Shown here one piece after another: positions 43,886-54,017 of a stretch of 64,000 nucleotides of DNA (positions are counted from its first letter, which is position 1; each line of letters begins with the position of its first letter). The stretch is from Pseudonocardiales bacterium (lineage in GTDB: Bacteria > Actinomycetota > Actinomycetes > Mycobacteriales > Pseudonocardiaceae), in the NCBI GenBank assembly GCA_019243635.1, contig JAFAUB010000045.1, forward strand, positions 1 through 64,000, given 5' to 3'. The translations under genes were made by a program, and so were the position numbers. The notes under the pieces are model-generated. The model was given only the letters and a program-made list of their open reading frames with translations. It was not told the origin of the DNA and made no database searches.

Positions 43886-45364
43886 TCAGGCGCCGGTCTC
43901 CCCGCGCCACCGGGCCAGCCGGCCGGCCCGGTGCACCGCCCGGATCCGCTGCTCAGCCTTATCCCGGTCGCCGGCCGTGGTGACGACCAGCAGCTGGTCG
44001 CCCTCCTGCAGTCGGGTGGTCGGCGCTGGGGTGAACCCCTGCCCGTTACGCACCACCAGGCTGACCACCGCCCCGGTGGGGAGCCTCAGCTCCCAGAGGT
44101 GGACACCGTGCAGCCGCGAGGGCCGGGGCACCCGAACCTGGAGCAGCTCAGCGTCCATCTCGTCTAGTGCGGCGGAGTCGACATCCATGTCCCGGCCCTG
44201 CTCCGGACGGGACAGTCCGAGCCCTCGCGCGACCGTGGGCAGCGTGACGCCCTGGACCGCGGTGAGCAGCACAACCAGCACGAAGACCACGTCCACCAGC
44301 CGCCCGGCCCCCGGGAAGCCTCTGGTGAGCGCGATCAGCGCCAGCACAATGGGTACCGCGCCACGCAACCCCGACCAGGACAGAAAAACCTGTTCCCGCC
44401 AGGGCACCCGCAACGGTGTCAGGGCGAGCGCCACCGACAACGGACGCGCCAGCACGACCAGCACCGTCCCGGCGACCAGCGCCGGGATCAGCACGGTGGG
44501 CAGGTGGGCCGGCGAGGCGTAGAGACCCAGCAGCACGAACAGGGCGATCTGGGCGAGCCAGCCCAGACCCTCGGCGAAGGAGAGGGTGTCGCCGCGGTGG
44601 GGCAGGTGAGCGTTGCCGAGCACCAGCCCGGCCAGGTAGGTCGCCAGAAAGCCTGACGCGTGCAGACCTTGCCCGGTGGCGAAGGCGAGCACGCAGACCG
44701 CGATGGTGGCCAGCGGGTAGAGGCCGGTCGCGGGCAGCGCCGCCCGGCGCAGCGCCCACGCTCCCGCGAACCCCAGCGCCGCCCCCACCAGTGCACCGGT
44801 GAGCAGTTCGTAGCCGACCAGCAGGGGCGTCCACCAGCGCAGCGGATCGCCCGCCGCGAGTAGCACCACCGCGATGTAGACCGGTGCGTCGTTGATGCCC
44901 GACTCCATCTCGAGCGCACCCGCCAGCCGGGGCGGCACCTTCAGCGCCCGCAGCACGCTGAAGACTGCGGCCGCGTCGGTCGAGGACAGCACCGCGCCCC
45001 ACAGCAGCGCCGTGCGCCAGTCCAGACGCAGCAGCAGGTGCAGCGCCCATCCGGTGACGGCGATGTTCGCCGCGACCGCAACGGTGGCCAACGCGATCCC
45101 CCAGGCCAGCGCCGGGCGGATCACCGACCAGCGGGTGGTGAGACCGCCCTCGGCCAGGATCAGTACCAGGCCGGCAATGCCCGAGGCGGCGGTGAGTGGC
45201 GCATCGGAGAACCGGAATCCCAGCCCGGACTCGCCGATCAACAGTCCGATGGCCAGGTAGACGAGCAGTGACGGCAGCCCGAGCCGGGTGGAGACCCGCA
45301 CGGCGAGCACAGCCAGCAGCAACACCGCCGCCCCCGCCCCGAGCACGAGCTCCACCCCGGTCAC
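43886..45364 (-). CDS. Potassium/proton antiporter (CPA1, NhaP2/CvrA-like)
   Basis: 492-aa cation:proton antiporter. About 12 TM helices, with the CPA1 hallmarks SSTDAAAVFSVLR and ALEMESGINDAPVY (acidic ion-binding residues) and HASGFLATYLAGLVLG. Residues ~405-490 form a TrkA_C/RCK_C domain (RVPRPSRLHGVHLWELRLP, RLQEGDQLLVVTTAGDRDKAE), as in K(+)/H(+) antiporters that sense nucleotides. Its start overlaps the methyltransferase stop by 4 nt; lies in an ileS-to-rluD gene string. Confidence 0.88.
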   Translation of the reverse strand: MTGVELVLGAGAAVLLLAVLAVRVSTRLGLPSLLVYLAIGLLIGESGLGFRFSDAPLTAASGIAGLVLILAEGGLTTRWSVIRPALAWGIALATVAVAANIAVTGWALHLLLRLDWRTALLWGAVLSSTDAAAVFSVLRALKVPPRLAGALEMESGINDAPVYIAVVLLAAGDPLRWWTPLLVGYELLTGALVGAALGFAGAWALRRAALPATGLYPLATIAVCVLAFATGQGLHASGFLATYLAGLVLGNAHLPHRGDTLSFAEGLGWLAQIALFVLLGLYASPAHLPTVLIPALVAGTVLVVLARPLSVALALTPLRVPWREQVFLSWSGLRGAVPIVLALIALTRGFPGAGRLVDVVFVLVVLLTAVQGVTLPTVARGLGLSRPEQGRDMDVDSAALDEMDAELLQVRVPRPSRLHGVHLWELRLPTGAVVSLVVRNGQGFTPAPTTRLQEGDQLLVVTTAGDRDKAEQRIRAVHRAGRLARWRGETGA

Positions 45365-46179
45365 GCCCGGATTGTCCCGCAGGGGTCAGCGGTCCAGACG
45401 ATCGTGACCAGGTCGCGGTGCCGCGGGCCCAACCTCGCCACCGCCTCGGCGACCTCGTCCCGGCGCTCGGCGGGCAGGCACAGCCTGCGCAGCGAGAACT
45501 CGACCTCCGCCTCGGGATGGCGAGGCGCGGCGGGCCGGGTCCAGCGCTGGACCTCGGGACGTATCCCCAGTTCGGCGACTACGGCCAGCACGTCGTCCGC
45601 GGTCGCGGGGGGTGGCCGGCGTAACCCGTGGAAGTGCGCCCACAACGGGTCCAGCCAGGCTCCTGGGTGCACGGCATGCAGCTCGACGACGACCCCGCGA
45701 CGTGCCGCAGCACCCAGCGCGGCGACGAACGGGCCTAAGTCGAGGGTGTTGTAGCCCACATGATGGCAGACCACCACATCGGCGACGCCTGCCTCCGGCG
45801 CGGCGTCCGGCCAGGAGCCGAGCACCGAGCGGTGCGGCACGCCACGCTCGGTGCAGGCCCGTTCGAACACCCGCAGCATGTCAGCGGAGGGGTCCAGCCC
45901 GGTCAGCTGTGTCACCTCGGGCACCAGCGCGAGTCCGGCGGCCCCGCCACCGCACCCGACGTCGAGCACGGTGCCACCGGCGGGCCCTAGCAGCCACAGC
46001 GCAGCGCGCCGAGACGGGGTCTCCCGCGGGGTCGCCGGTGGCACGAAGCGAGCGGGGTCGTGTCGGCTCGGGTCCTGCGCAGCGGCGGCCCGGATCTCGG
46101 CGGGAATCGCCCGAGCCGCCAGCAGGCCCCGCCACCGCGCGGCGGCGGGACTCGTGAGTGGCATTGAGCGCTCTGCCAC
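45361..46179 (-). CDS. Class I SAM-dependent methyltransferase
   Basis: 272 aa. The Rossmann motif I is VLDVGCGGGAAGLALVP, followed by LTGLDPSADMLRVFERA (acidic ribose contact) and ADVVVCHHVGYN (motif IV position). The C-terminal RWTRPAAPRHPEAEVEFSLRRLCLP may define the acceptor, which is unknown. GTG 46179 lies 2 nt after the ileS stop, so it is co-translated with ileS and with the antiporter (4-nt overlap). Confidence 0.82.
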   Translation of the reverse strand: MAERSMPLTSPAAARWRGLLAARAIPAEIRAAAAQDPSRHDPARFVPPATPRETPSRRAALWLLGPAGGTVLDVGCGGGAAGLALVPEVTQLTGLDPSADMLRVFERACTERGVPHRSVLGSWPDAAPEAGVADVVVCHHVGYNTLDLGPFVAALGAAARRGVVVELHAVHPGAWLDPLWAHFHGLRRPPPATADDVLAVVAELGIRPEVQRWTRPAAPRHPEAEVEFSLRRLCLPAERRDEVAEAVARLGPRHRDLVTIVWTADPCGTIRA

Positions 46180-46181
46180 CG

Positions 46182-49100
46182 TTATGCACTCACGTGCCGC
46201 TCAGCGGCCACTCTCACCTCGACGCCCTCGCCGACGACGCCGGCGACGCCCGCCGGGACCGGGGCGTAGTCGACTTGGCGGGCGAGTACCTCGCCGGCGA
46301 CGAACTGCTCGTGCTCGCGGGCCGCCGAGAGCACCGCCTCCGGCGCGTCGACGGTGAGCGTGATCCGGTCGGTGACGTCCAGGCCGGCCTGCCGGCGGGC
46401 CTGCTGAGCGACCCGCACCAGGTCCCGGGCGATGCCCTCAGCGGCCAGCTCCGGGGTGACCGCGGTGTGCAGGACCACCAGCCCGGATCCGGCCGGCAGC
46501 GCGGCGGTCTCGCCGGGGTCCACGGCGACCAGCCGCTCGGTGTAGTCCCCTTCCAGCAACGGGATCCCGGCCGCAGTCACCACCCCATCCGGACCGCGTT
46601 CCCACTCCCCCGCCTTGACCGCCCGGATCACCTTCTGGGTGTCGCCCCCCAACCGGGGCCCGCAGCTGCGAGCGTTGACAGCGAGCTCGAACCGACCGTA
46701 CGCGACGACGTCCTCGGTGAGTGTGACGGCCTTCACGTTCACTTCGTCGCGGATCAGGTCGCGCAGCGGCGCCACCGTGGTGGCGTCCGGCGCCGCCACG
46801 GTGAGGCCGGCCAGCGGCTGGCGGACCCGCAGGCCTCGCGCCTTGCGCACCGACAGCGCGGCGGACACCACCTGGCGCACCCGGTCCATCGACGCCACCA
46901 GGTCCCCGTCCGCTGGTAGCTCGGCTGGGTCGGGCCAGTCGGCCAGATGCACCGAGCGCTGTCCGGTCAGCCCGCGCCAGAGCACCTCGGTGGTCAGTGG
47001 CAGCAGCGGAGCGGCCAGCCGGCAGGTCACCTCGAGCACGGTGTGCAGAGTGTCGATCGCGTCCTGCTCGCCGGCCCAGAAGCGGTCGCGGGACCGGCGC
47101 ACATACCAGTTGGTGAGCACCTCGCAGAACCCGCGCACACCGGCGCAGGCCCCGGCGATGTCGTAGCGGTCCATCCGCGCCGTGACGTCGAGGACCAGGT
47201 CGTGCAGCTTCGCCAGCACGTAACGATCCAGCAAGGCCGGGCTGTCGGTACGCCACCGCCCCTCGACATCCGCGGCGTTGGCGTAGAGCGTCAGGAAGTA
47301 CCAGGAGTTCCACAGCGGCAGCAGCGCGTGCCGGACGGCCTCCCGGATGCCCTGCTCGGTGACCACCAGGTTCCCGCCCCGCAGGATCGGTGAGGCCATC
47401 AGGAACCAACGCATCGCGTCCGCGCCGTCCCGGTCGAACACCTCGGTGACCTCGGGGTAGTTGCCCTTGGACTTGGACATCTTGAGCCCGTCATCACCGA
47501 GCACGATGCCGTGCGCGAGGCAGGTACGAAACGCCGGCCGGTCGAACAGCGCCGTGGCCAGCACGTGCAGTGTGTAGAACCACCCGCGGGTCTGCCCGTT
47601 GTACTCGACGATGAAATCACCCGGATAGTGGTGCGCGAACCAGTCGGGCCCCGGGGTCTGGGGGCCTCCCCCAGATGCTCTGTGGAACGGGTGGTGCACC
47701 TGCGCGAAGGGCATCGAGCCGGACTCGAACCAGCAGTCCAGCACCTCAGGCACCCGGCGCATGGTGGAGCGCCCGGTCAGGTCGTCCGGGTTGGGTCGGG
47801 TCAGCCGGTCGACGAAGGGGCGGTGTAGGTCAACCGGCCGCACCCCGAAGTCATGCTCCAGCTCGTCCAGCGAGCCGTAGACGTCCACCCGCGGGTAGGT
47901 CGGATCGTCGGATACCCACACCGGCAACGGCGAGCCCCAGTACCGGTTGCGGGAGATGTTCCAGTCCCGGGCACCCGCGAGCCATGTGCCGAACTGCCCG
48001 CTCCCGACATGGTCCGGAACCCAGGTGATCTCCTGGTTCAGCGCCACCATCCGGTCCCGGAGCCGCGTCACGGCGACGAACCACGATGACACCGCGCGCT
48101 GGATCAGCGGGTTGGTGCAGCGCCAGCAGTGCGGGTAGGGGTGCTCGTAGGTTTCCTGACGTAGCAGCGCAGCTCTCGCGTGCGGCGCGCCCTCACGCAG
48201 GTCCCGGATGATCGCCCGGTTGGCGTCGAAGACCTGCATCCCGGCATACGGCGGGACCTCGGTGGTGAACCGCCCCGCCGAGTCCACCGGGATCACCACC
48301 TCGATGCCCGCAGCATCGGCGACTGCCTTGTCCTCCTCGCCGAAGGCGGGAGCCAGGTGCACCAGGCCGGTGCCCTCGTCGGTGGTCACGAAATCAGCGG
48401 GCAGCACCTGGTGGGCGCCGGCACGGCCGGCGAAGAAGTCGAACGGCGGGAGGTAGCGAAAGCCCAACAGCTCTGATCCCTGGTACCGGCCCACTACCCG
48501 CGGCTGGTCACCGAGTTCCCGAGCGTAGGCGGGTAAGCGGTCCTCGGCGATCAGGTAGCGCGCGCCACCGGCCTCGACGGTGACATACTTCACAGCGGGA
48601 TGCACCGCCACCGCCAGGTTGGACGGCAGCGTCCACGGCGTGGTGGTCCATACCAGCGCCAGCACGCCGTCCAGCGCGGACTCCGGAGCGGCCAGGCGCA
48701 GCCCGACGGTGACCGCGGGATCCTGCCGGTTGCGGTAGGCGTCGTCCATTCTCGTCTCGGTGGTGGACAGCGGCGTCTCGCAGCGCCAGCAGTACCACAG
48801 CACCCGGAAGCCCTGGTAGATCAGCCCTTTGTTCCAGAGCGTCTTGAACGCCCACAGGACGCTCTCCATGTAGCTCAGGTCGAGGGTCTTGTAGTCGTTG
48901 TCGAAGTCCACCCAGCGGGCCTGACGGGTCACATACTCGCGCCACTCGCGCGTGTAGCGCAGCACCGAGGTACGGCAGGCGGCGTTGAAGTCCGCAACAC
49001 CCATCCGCTCGATCTCGGACTTGTGGGTGATGTCCAGCTGCCGTTCCGCCTCCACCTCCGCCGGCAACCCGTGACAGTCCCAACCGAACCGGCGCTCCAC

Positions 49101-49391
49101 CCGGTGGCCACGCATCGTCTGGTAGCGCGGCACCACGTCTTTGACATAGCCGGTGAGCAGGTGCCCGTAATGCGGTAGACCGTTGGCGAACGGGGGGCCG
49201 TCGTAGCAGACGAACTCGCCTGAGCCGTTGCCTCCAGCCGAGCCGTTGCCGCCAGCCGGACGGGCGGCCACCGACGCGGTGAAGGTCTGGTCATCCTTCC
49301 AGTACCGCAGGACGGAGGCTTCCAGGCACGGAAAGGACGGCTGGGCGGCAACAAGCTCCCCGCCGAAGGTGGAGGCTCTGGGGTAGACCAT
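46182..49391 (-). CDS. ileS: Isoleucyl-tRNA synthetase
   Basis: Class I synthetase, 1069 aa. Motifs: [21 protein letters not shown] (HIGH form HYGH), editing (CP1) domain with [33 protein letters not shown]-type block ([15 protein letters not shown]), and [12 protein letters not shown]. The C-terminal anticodon-binding domain and long tail are of the actinobacterial/eukaryote-like clade. ATG 49391 is the start; expression is governed by the T-box leader just upstream. First gene of ileS-methyltransferase-antiporter-lspA-rluD. Confidence 0.95.
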   Translation of the reverse strand: MVYPRASTFGGELVAAQPSFPCLEASVLRYWKDDQTFTASVAARPAGGNGSAGGNGSGEFVCYDGPPFANGLPHYGHLLTGYVKDVVPRYQTMRGHRVERRFGWDCHGLPAEVEAERQLDITHKSEIERMGVADFNAACRTSVLRYTREWREYVTRQARWVDFDNDYKTLDLSYMESVLWAFKTLWNKGLIYQGFRVLWYCWRCETPLSTTETRMDDAYRNRQDPAVTVGLRLAAPESALDGVLALVWTTTPWTLPSNLAVAVHPAVKYVTVEAGGARYLIAEDRLPAYARELGDQPRVVGRYQGSELLGFRYLPPFDFFAGRAGAHQVLPADFVTTDEGTGLVHLAPAFGEEDKAVADAAGIEVVIPVDSAGRFTTEVPPYAGMQVFDANRAIIRDLREGAPHARAALLRQETYEHPYPHCWRCTNPLIQRAVSSWFVAVTRLRDRMVALNQEITWVPDHVGSGQFGTWLAGARDWNISRNRYWGSPLPVWVSDDPTYPRVDVYGSLDELEHDFGVRPVDLHRPFVDRLTRPNPDDLTGRSTMRRVPEVLDCWFESGSMPFAQVHHPFHRASGGGPQTPGPDWFAHHYPGDFIVEYNGQTRGWFYTLHVLATALFDRPAFRTCLAHGIVLGDDGLKMSKSKGNYPEVTEVFDRDGADAMRWFLMASPILRGGNLVVTEQGIREAVRHALLPLWNSWYFLTLYANAADVEGRWRTDSPALLDRYVLAKLHDLVLDVTARMDRYDIAGACAGVRGFCEVLTNWYVRRSRDRFWAGEQDAIDTLHTVLEVTCRLAAPLLPLTTEVLWRGLTGQRSVHLADWPDPAELPADGDLVASMDRVRQVVSAALSVRKARGLRVRQPLAGLTVAAPDATTVAPLRDLIRDEVNVKAVTLTEDVVAYGRFELAVNARSCGPRLGGDTQKVIRAVKAGEWERGPDGVVTAAGIPLLEGDYTERLVAVDPGETAALPAGSGLVVLHTAVTPELAAEGIARDLVRVAQQARRQAGLDVTDRITLTVDAPEAVLSAAREHEQFVAGEVLARQVDYAPVPAGVAGVVGEGVEVRVAAERHVSA

Positions 49392-49625
49392 AGCGGCGTG
49401 TACTTCCTGTGCGGTGTCACCTGTGCGGATCGCACGGGGACGACCCGCAGCTGCGCCGCGGACCGCGGTACCACCCCGCTTGCCACCCGCAAGGCGGATG
49501 GCCTCTCATCACGCCGGCGGTAACGGGCCGGACCCGTCCGGTTCTACTGAAGGCTCGCTCGTGCATGACGTGCCTTGTTCTTCCGGAGGCTCCCCGGTGA
49601 TGGCCGGATCGATGCCTGTAGTACC
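49392..49625 (-). promoter_or_regulatory. ileS T-box riboswitch (translational type, short stem I)
   Basis: On the minus strand the T-box sequence AAGCGGGGTGGTACCGCG spans 49481-49464. Upstream, the short stem I shows the specifier ATC (49601-49599, Ile) followed by ACCGGGGAGCCTCCGGAAG, the arrangement known from actinobacterial ileS leaders. A G-C hairpin GGACGGGTCC follows. Near ileS lie GTGCGATCCGCAC and GGTGACACC, a likely sequestrator of the AGGAAG ribosome binding site. Uncharged tRNA-Ile binding should free this site (known mechanism of the family). Confidence 0.93.
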
Positions 49626-49662
49626 CAAGGTACCCCGACCACGCCAGTGGATGACGCCGGGC

Positions 49663-50277
49663 TCAGCTGCTCCCGGTGGCCGTCGCACGGGCGGCTCGGT
49701 GCCTGCGGGCGAGCGTGGTATCCGGCCGGCACCGCTCACACGGTGTGAAACCCAGCTCTCTCGCCTCACCCACCGGCAGTCGCTCGGCGCGGGCGTGCTC
49801 CGGCCACCGACAGCGGGTGAGGTGGTAACGCGGGTGTTCGTCGACCACCAGCACCTCGTCGGTCAGCTCGTAGACCAGCAGCAGGTCTGCGGCGTCGGTG
49901 TCCTCCTCACCGGGCTCTGCATACCCGGTCCGGGCGTCCTTCTCCGGGACACCCTCCTCGGCGGACGCCGTCAGTGGGCCAGTCTGCTGCGTTGCGGTCA
50001 CCGAAGCGGGTTGCTGCGGTGGTTCGCCCGGAACGGCACCCACGAGGTCGGCATTCCCCGCCTCGTCATCGGGCGGGAGAACCAGCTCATCCTCAGGCGA
50101 GTCCTGGCCTTGCAACCAGGACCGCCGCCACCGCCTGAGAATCAGTGCCGCAGCCACGGCACTCAGAGCAACCGACCCCCACGCCAGACCAGCATGACCG
50201 ATGCCCAGTGAAGCAATGAGCAACCCCATCGCTGCTAGCAGCAGCACCACAGTGACAAACACGTCGCGGACAACCAC
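49663..50277 (-). CDS. Membrane protein with C-terminal Cys/His motif
   Basis: 204 aa from GTG 50277 (start uncertain; the frame is open to 50379 inside wag31). Two N-terminal TM helices (VFVTVVLLLAAMGLLIASLG, then GLAWGSVALSAVAAALIL), a positively charged turn, a disordered acidic linker (~65-130), and a C-terminal soluble region, VVDEHPRYHLTRCRWPEHA and LGFTPCERCRPD. The H-x(4)-C ... C-x2-C pattern looks like a small zinc site of the kind found at the end of some secreted nucleases. Function unknown. Conserved neighbourhood with wag31 suggests an envelope role (inference). Confidence 0.65.
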   Translation of the reverse strand: MVVRDVFVTVVLLLAAMGLLIASLGIGHAGLAWGSVALSAVAAALILRRWRRSWLQGQDSPEDELVLPPDDEAGNADLVGAVPGEPPQQPASVTATQQTGPLTASAEEGVPEKDARTGYAEPGEEDTDAADLLLVYELTDEVLVVDEHPRYHLTRCRWPEHARAERLPVGEARELGFTPCERCRPDTTLARRHRAARATATGSS

Positions 50278-50287
50278 GCCGAGCGCG

Positions 50288-51079
50288 TCAGCTACCGGTT
50301 TCGGCACGTACGCCGAACCCGGACGGGGCGAAGCCCTGGGTGCGCACCGTGTCTGCCGGAGCGGCGGACCCACGCCCATCGAGCTCCCGGAGCTGGGACT
50401 CCAGGTAGGTCTTCAAACGGGTACGGTACTCACGCTCGAACGTGCGCAGCTCGTCGATCTTCTTCTCCAGGTTGGTCTTCTCCTGGCTGATCGAACCGAT
50501 GATCTCAGTGTGCTTGCGCGCCGCATCGCGTTCCAGCGACGCGGCCTTCTCCCGGGACTGCCGGTCCAGGGTCTCGGCTCTGGTGCGAGCGTCGTTGAGC
50601 ATGGTCTCCGCTCGGCTCCTGGCCTCGTTGACCATACCGTCGGCCTTCGCCCTGGCATCGGAGAGCAGCTGCTCAGACTTGGTTCGTGCCTCGCCCAACA
50701 TCCCGTCCGCTTCGGCCTTGGCCTCGCCGGTCAAGCGGTCCGCCATCTCCTGGGCCAGGCCCAGCACCTTGGCGGCTTGGACGTGATGGTCGCCGCCTGC
50801 AGACGTCTGCTCCCTCATCGGCGGCGGCACCGGGGCCATCACCGGCCGAGGCGCATCCAGCGGGCGAAGGTTACGTCCGGTGTCGACCGGCGCGGCGCGC
50901 AGCTGCTGATCGAGCTGCTCAACCTGGTTGCGAAGCTCGTTGTTCTCCTCGATCAACCGAGCCAGCTCGGCCTCAACCAGGTCGAGGAAGGCGTCCACCT
51001 CGTCCTCGTTGTAGCCCCGCTTGCCGATCGGCGGCTTACTGAACGCGACGTTGTGAACGTCGGCGGGGGTCAACGGCAT
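50288..51079 (-). CDS. wag31: Polar growth/division scaffold DivIVA (Wag31)
   Basis: 263-aa coiled-coil protein that marks poles and directs tip growth in actinobacteria. The N-terminal lipid-binding domain [20 protein letters not shown] and [17 protein letters not shown] is diagnostic. A Pro/Ala-rich insert (~65-95) precedes a long coiled coil with Ala/Glu/Lys repeats ([20 protein letters not shown]). The C-terminal tail is short. It follows yggT by 86 nt in the conserved order. Confidence 0.94.
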   Translation of the reverse strand: MPLTPADVHNVAFSKPPIGKRGYNEDEVDAFLDLVEAELARLIEENNELRNQVEQLDQQLRAAPVDTGRNLRPLDAPRPVMAPVPPPMREQTSAGGDHHVQAAKVLGLAQEMADRLTGEAKAEADGMLGEARTKSEQLLSDARAKADGMVNEARSRAETMLNDARTRAETLDRQSREKAASLERDAARKHTEIIGSISQEKTNLEKKIDELRTFEREYRTRLKTYLESQLRELDGRGSAAPADTVRTQGFAPSGFGVRAETGS

Positions 51080-51165
51080 CGGATCACCTCACGCACTCCT
51101 CAACGACTATGTACACGAGCACATACTAGGGGACATCTCGGGCATCGGCCCCAAACCCGGTGACG

Positions 51166-51456
51166 CTACAGTCTCATCGGCTCCACCACGCGCATCAGTA
51201 TGAGCACAACGAACAGCAGAACCATAATGGACAGATCCAGCCCGACGCCGCCGATCCGGATGGGTTTCACCACCCGGCGGAGCGCCCGGACCGGAGGGTC
51301 CGTCATGGTATAGACCGACTCCAGGGCGATCGCCACCCCCCCGACCGGCTGCCAGCTGCGCGCGAAGGTGCGAACAAGCTCAACCACTATACGCGCCGTG
51401 AGCAGCAGCCAGAAGAAGAAGAGCAGGTAGTAAACGACCCAACGGACCACATCCAC
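51166..51456 (-). CDS. YggT family membrane protein
   Basis: 96 aa, two TM helices (VYYLLFFFWLLLTARIVVELV and LDLSIMVLLFVVLILMRVVE) flanking the conserved TDPPVRALRRVVKPIRIGGVGLD segment of the YggT family. Linked with sepF and wag31 in gram-positive division clusters; molecular role not established. Standard ATG start. Confidence 0.9.
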   Translation of the reverse strand: MDVVRWVVYYLLFFFWLLLTARIVVELVRTFARSWQPVGGVAIALESVYTMTDPPVRALRRVVKPIRIGGVGLDLSIMVLLFVVLILMRVVEPMRL

Positions 51457-51524
51457 GGAGACACTCTGCCATCGGTGGCTGAGCGGTGGCGAACCGGGCC
51501 CCCTAGACCCTGCTCAGCAGGGGT

Positions 51525-52400
51525 TCACATGAAGAAGCGACCTTCGGCGATCCGGCGCCTGTCCTCGGCTGACACGTCGACGTTGGGCGGCGAGAGGAGG
51601 AAAACCTTGGTGGTGACCTTGTCGATCGAGCCGCGCAGCGCGAAGGCCAACCCGGCCGCGAAGTCGACGAGCCGCTTGGCGTCTCGGTCCGCCATATCGG
51701 TCAGGTTCATGATCACGGGGTTGCCCTCACGGTAGCGTTCCCCGATGGGTCGGGCCTCGTTGTAGCTGTGTGGGTGCAACGTGACGATGCGGGCCAGCGG
51801 GTGCGGGCTGTCTTCTCCGGGCGTGTCTTCGGTATGCCAGCCGGTTCGCGGCACCGGCGTAACGCGTTGAGGAGCGACCGGTTGGTGCACCGTTGACCTG
51901 GTGTTGATGGTCGTCGCGTCGATGGCCAGCGAGCCGCGCACCGGAGCCTCCGCAGCCCAGGGCTCTGTCACAGGAGGCTCTGTCCCACGAGGCTGGGGCT
52001 CACGAGACTGGGGCTCACGAGACTGTGCGACCCGAGACTGCGCTGCTCGAGACTCAGCAGCCCAGGAAGGAGAGCGGGTGGGGTGCATCCCAGGGGCCGT
52101 ATGATGCCCGGCCTGGGTGGCGAAGCCGTCGTCGTAGTCGTCGAACGCCGCCCGGTGAGGACGGCGACCATCGGCTCGCTCGGCGGCGTAGTCGCGTTCC
52201 CGCAGAGTGTCAGCTGCGGGCCTGTCAGGAGCTGAGCCGAACCCACCTGACCCGCACCATCGGTCATGACCCTGGCTGTCATCGCCCGGCTCCGGGTAAC
52301 CAGAGCGGTAGCCCAGGTGATGGCCGTCGAACTCGGCCAGGTCGAACTCCTCGGCGGGGACCATGCCGAAGTAGGCCTTCAGCCTGTGCAGGGCGCTCAT
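51525..52400 (-). CDS. sepF: Cell division protein SepF
   Basis: FtsZ membrane tether, 291 aa. N-terminal amphipathic anchor [20 protein letters not shown]-terminal SepF domain from ~200 ([54 protein letters not shown]). The linker is longer than usual and carries degenerate tandem repeats ([18 protein letters not shown]), encoded by CACGAGACTGGGGCT-type units around 51985-52060. The linker length is likely variable between strains. Confidence 0.93.
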   Translation of the reverse strand: MSALHRLKAYFGMVPAEEFDLAEFDGHHLGYRSGYPEPGDDSQGHDRWCGSGGFGSAPDRPAADTLRERDYAAERADGRRPHRAAFDDYDDGFATQAGHHTAPGMHPTRSPSWAAESRAAQSRVAQSREPQSREPQPRGTEPPVTEPWAAEAPVRGSLAIDATTINTRSTVHQPVAPQRVTPVPRTGWHTEDTPGEDSPHPLARIVTLHPHSYNEARPIGERYREGNPVIMNLTDMADRDAKRLVDFAAGLAFALRGSIDKVTTKVFLLSPPNVDVSAEDRRRIAEGRFFM

Positions 52401-52488
52401 CGTCTCGCCTTCCTATCCCGCCCCTCGACGCACCGGCCGCCGAACTCGGCCCAGCACGCCGTCGAAGGAGTCGGGCCGTGGGATACGG

Positions 52489-53244
52489 TCAGGATGAGGT
52501 TAACGGCCGATCGCCCAGTAGCGCGGTTCCGACACGCACGCAGGTCGAGCCGTGGGTAATGGCCTGCTCGAGGTCACCGCTCATCCCGGCGGAGAACTCG
52601 ACCGCGCCAGGGTGCGAACGGCGCAGCCGTTGTGCGGCCGCGCCGAGCTGGGCGAAAGCCGCCTCAGGATCGGCACCGAGCGGCGCGAGGCCCATCACTC
52701 CTTCCAGCCGCAGCTGCGATGCGGCCGCCACCCGATCAGCCAGCGCCTCCAGTCGAGGCAGCGGGCAGCCGCCACGCGCCGGGTCGCCGTCCAGGCTGGC
52801 CTGAACGAGCACGCCGAGGGCGCCGTGGCGCTGGCCTGCCTCTCCCGCGGCGCGAGCGGCCCGGTCCAGGGCCTCGACCAGTCGGGCCGAGTCCACCGAC
52901 TGCACCTGCACCGCCCACCGGGCCACCGATCGGGACTTGTTGCGCTGCAACCGACCGACCATGTGCCAGCGCACCCCGACCGCCGGCCGTAGCGCGACCA
53001 CCTCGGCCATCTTGGCGACGGCCTCGGAGTCTCGGGCCTCAGCGGCATCGAGCAGACCAAGGTCGGCGAGCAGCGCCACGTCGCGTGCCGGGAAGGTCTT
53101 GGTGACCGGGAGCAGCCGTACCTGTGCGGGATCCCGGCCCACGGCGGCGCACGCGGCGGCGATGCGGCCGCGAACCCGCGCTAGCGCCGCAGCCAGCTCA
53201 TCGCGGCGACCGTGCACGACCTGCTCCGCTGGCAGCCCCCGCAC
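52489..53244 (-). CDS. YggS-family PLP homeostasis protein
   Basis: 251-aa alanine-racemase-N-fold protein that binds PLP and balances B6 and amino-acid pools. PLP Lys lies in LLPVTKTFPARDV; other blocks are WHMVGRLQRNKSR and EFSAGMSGDLEQAITHGS followed by VRVGTALLG. The usual G-E-N-R motif reads A-E-A-R-D here, so a conserved Asn is replaced by Ala. GTG start assigned by length; a second GTG ten codons in is possible. Conserved between pgeF and sepF. Confidence 0.88.
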   Translation of the reverse strand: MRGLPAEQVVHGRRDELAAALARVRGRIAAACAAVGRDPAQVRLLPVTKTFPARDVALLADLGLLDAAEARDSEAVAKMAEVVALRPAVGVRWHMVGRLQRNKSRSVARWAVQVQSVDSARLVEALDRAARAAGEAGQRHGALGVLVQASLDGDPARGGCPLPRLEALADRVAAASQLRLEGVMGLAPLGADPEAAFAQLGAAAQRLRRSHPGAVEFSAGMSGDLEQAITHGSTCVRVGTALLGDRPLTSS

Positions 53245-53282
53245 TCCTCGATCCAGTCGGCGTCACCCCTCGGTCCGGGCCC

Positions 53283-54017
53283 TCACTCCATCGGTCCAGG
53301 CCCTCGCTCCTCGATCCATATTAGTGCCGCGAACCGACCGGTGACTCCATCGCGGCGGTAGCTGTACAGCGCGGGGTCCTCGACCGTGCACCGGGGGTCG
53401 AAGCCGACCCGGGCCACGCCGGCGGCGGCAAGCTGACGCCACAGCCCGGCCCGCAGGTCCAGACCCGCAGTACCCCAGCGAGTGCGACAAGCGCCGCCTG
53501 GCAGCCGGGCCTGGACGTCGGCCTGCATCCGGTCGGGTACCTCGTAGCACTGCCCGCACGCCGCAGGCCCGAGCAACACCTCCACCGTCTCCAGGCGCGC
53601 GCCGAGCCGCCGCATCGCCTCCAGGGCGGCGGGCAGCACCCCGGCCCGGGCCCCGGCCCGCCCCGCGTGCACGGCGGCGACGACCTTTCCCATCGGGTCA
53701 GCGAGCAGTATCGGCACGCAGTCGGCAACCAGCACCGCCACCGCGAGCCGGGGCTGCGCGGTGACCAACGCATCGCTGGCGGGCACCGGCAGCGACCGAG
53801 GCCCGTCGACCACGGTGACGGTGCGGCCGTGCATCTGCTCCATCCAGACCAGGCGTTGGGCAGGCAGGCCGATACCGGTGGCAAGCCGTTCTCGGTTGGC
53901 GGCCACCGCCTCGGGCCGGTCGCCGACATGCTCACCCAAGTTGAATGAGGCGTACGGCGGCACTGACACCCCGCCGTGCCGAGTGGTGAGCACCCGCCGG
54001 ATGCTGACGGTGCTCAC
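53283..54017 (-). CDS. pgeF: PgeF/YfiH-type peptidoglycan editing factor, multicopper-fold
   Basis: 244 aa. Members have laccase-fold Cys/His centres; homologues act on purine nucleosides or correct misincorporated peptidoglycan residues. Visible: [31 protein letters not shown] (His), [12 protein letters not shown] (Cys), and [13 protein letters not shown] (His). The HAGWRG consensus is altered to HAGRAG. The start GTG overlaps the ftsZ stop as GTGA, coupling it to ftsZ. Confidence 0.88.
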   Translation of the reverse strand: MSTVSIRRVLTTRHGGVSVPPYASFNLGEHVGDRPEAVAANRERLATGIGLPAQRLVWMEQMHGRTVTVVDGPRSLPVPASDALVTAQPRLAVAVLVADCVPILLADPMGKVVAAVHAGRAGARAGVLPAALEAMRRLGARLETVEVLLGPAACGQCYEVPDRMQADVQARLPGGACRTRWGTAGLDLRAGLWRQLAAAGVARVGFDPRCTVEDPALYSYRRDGVTGRFAALIWIEERGPGPME

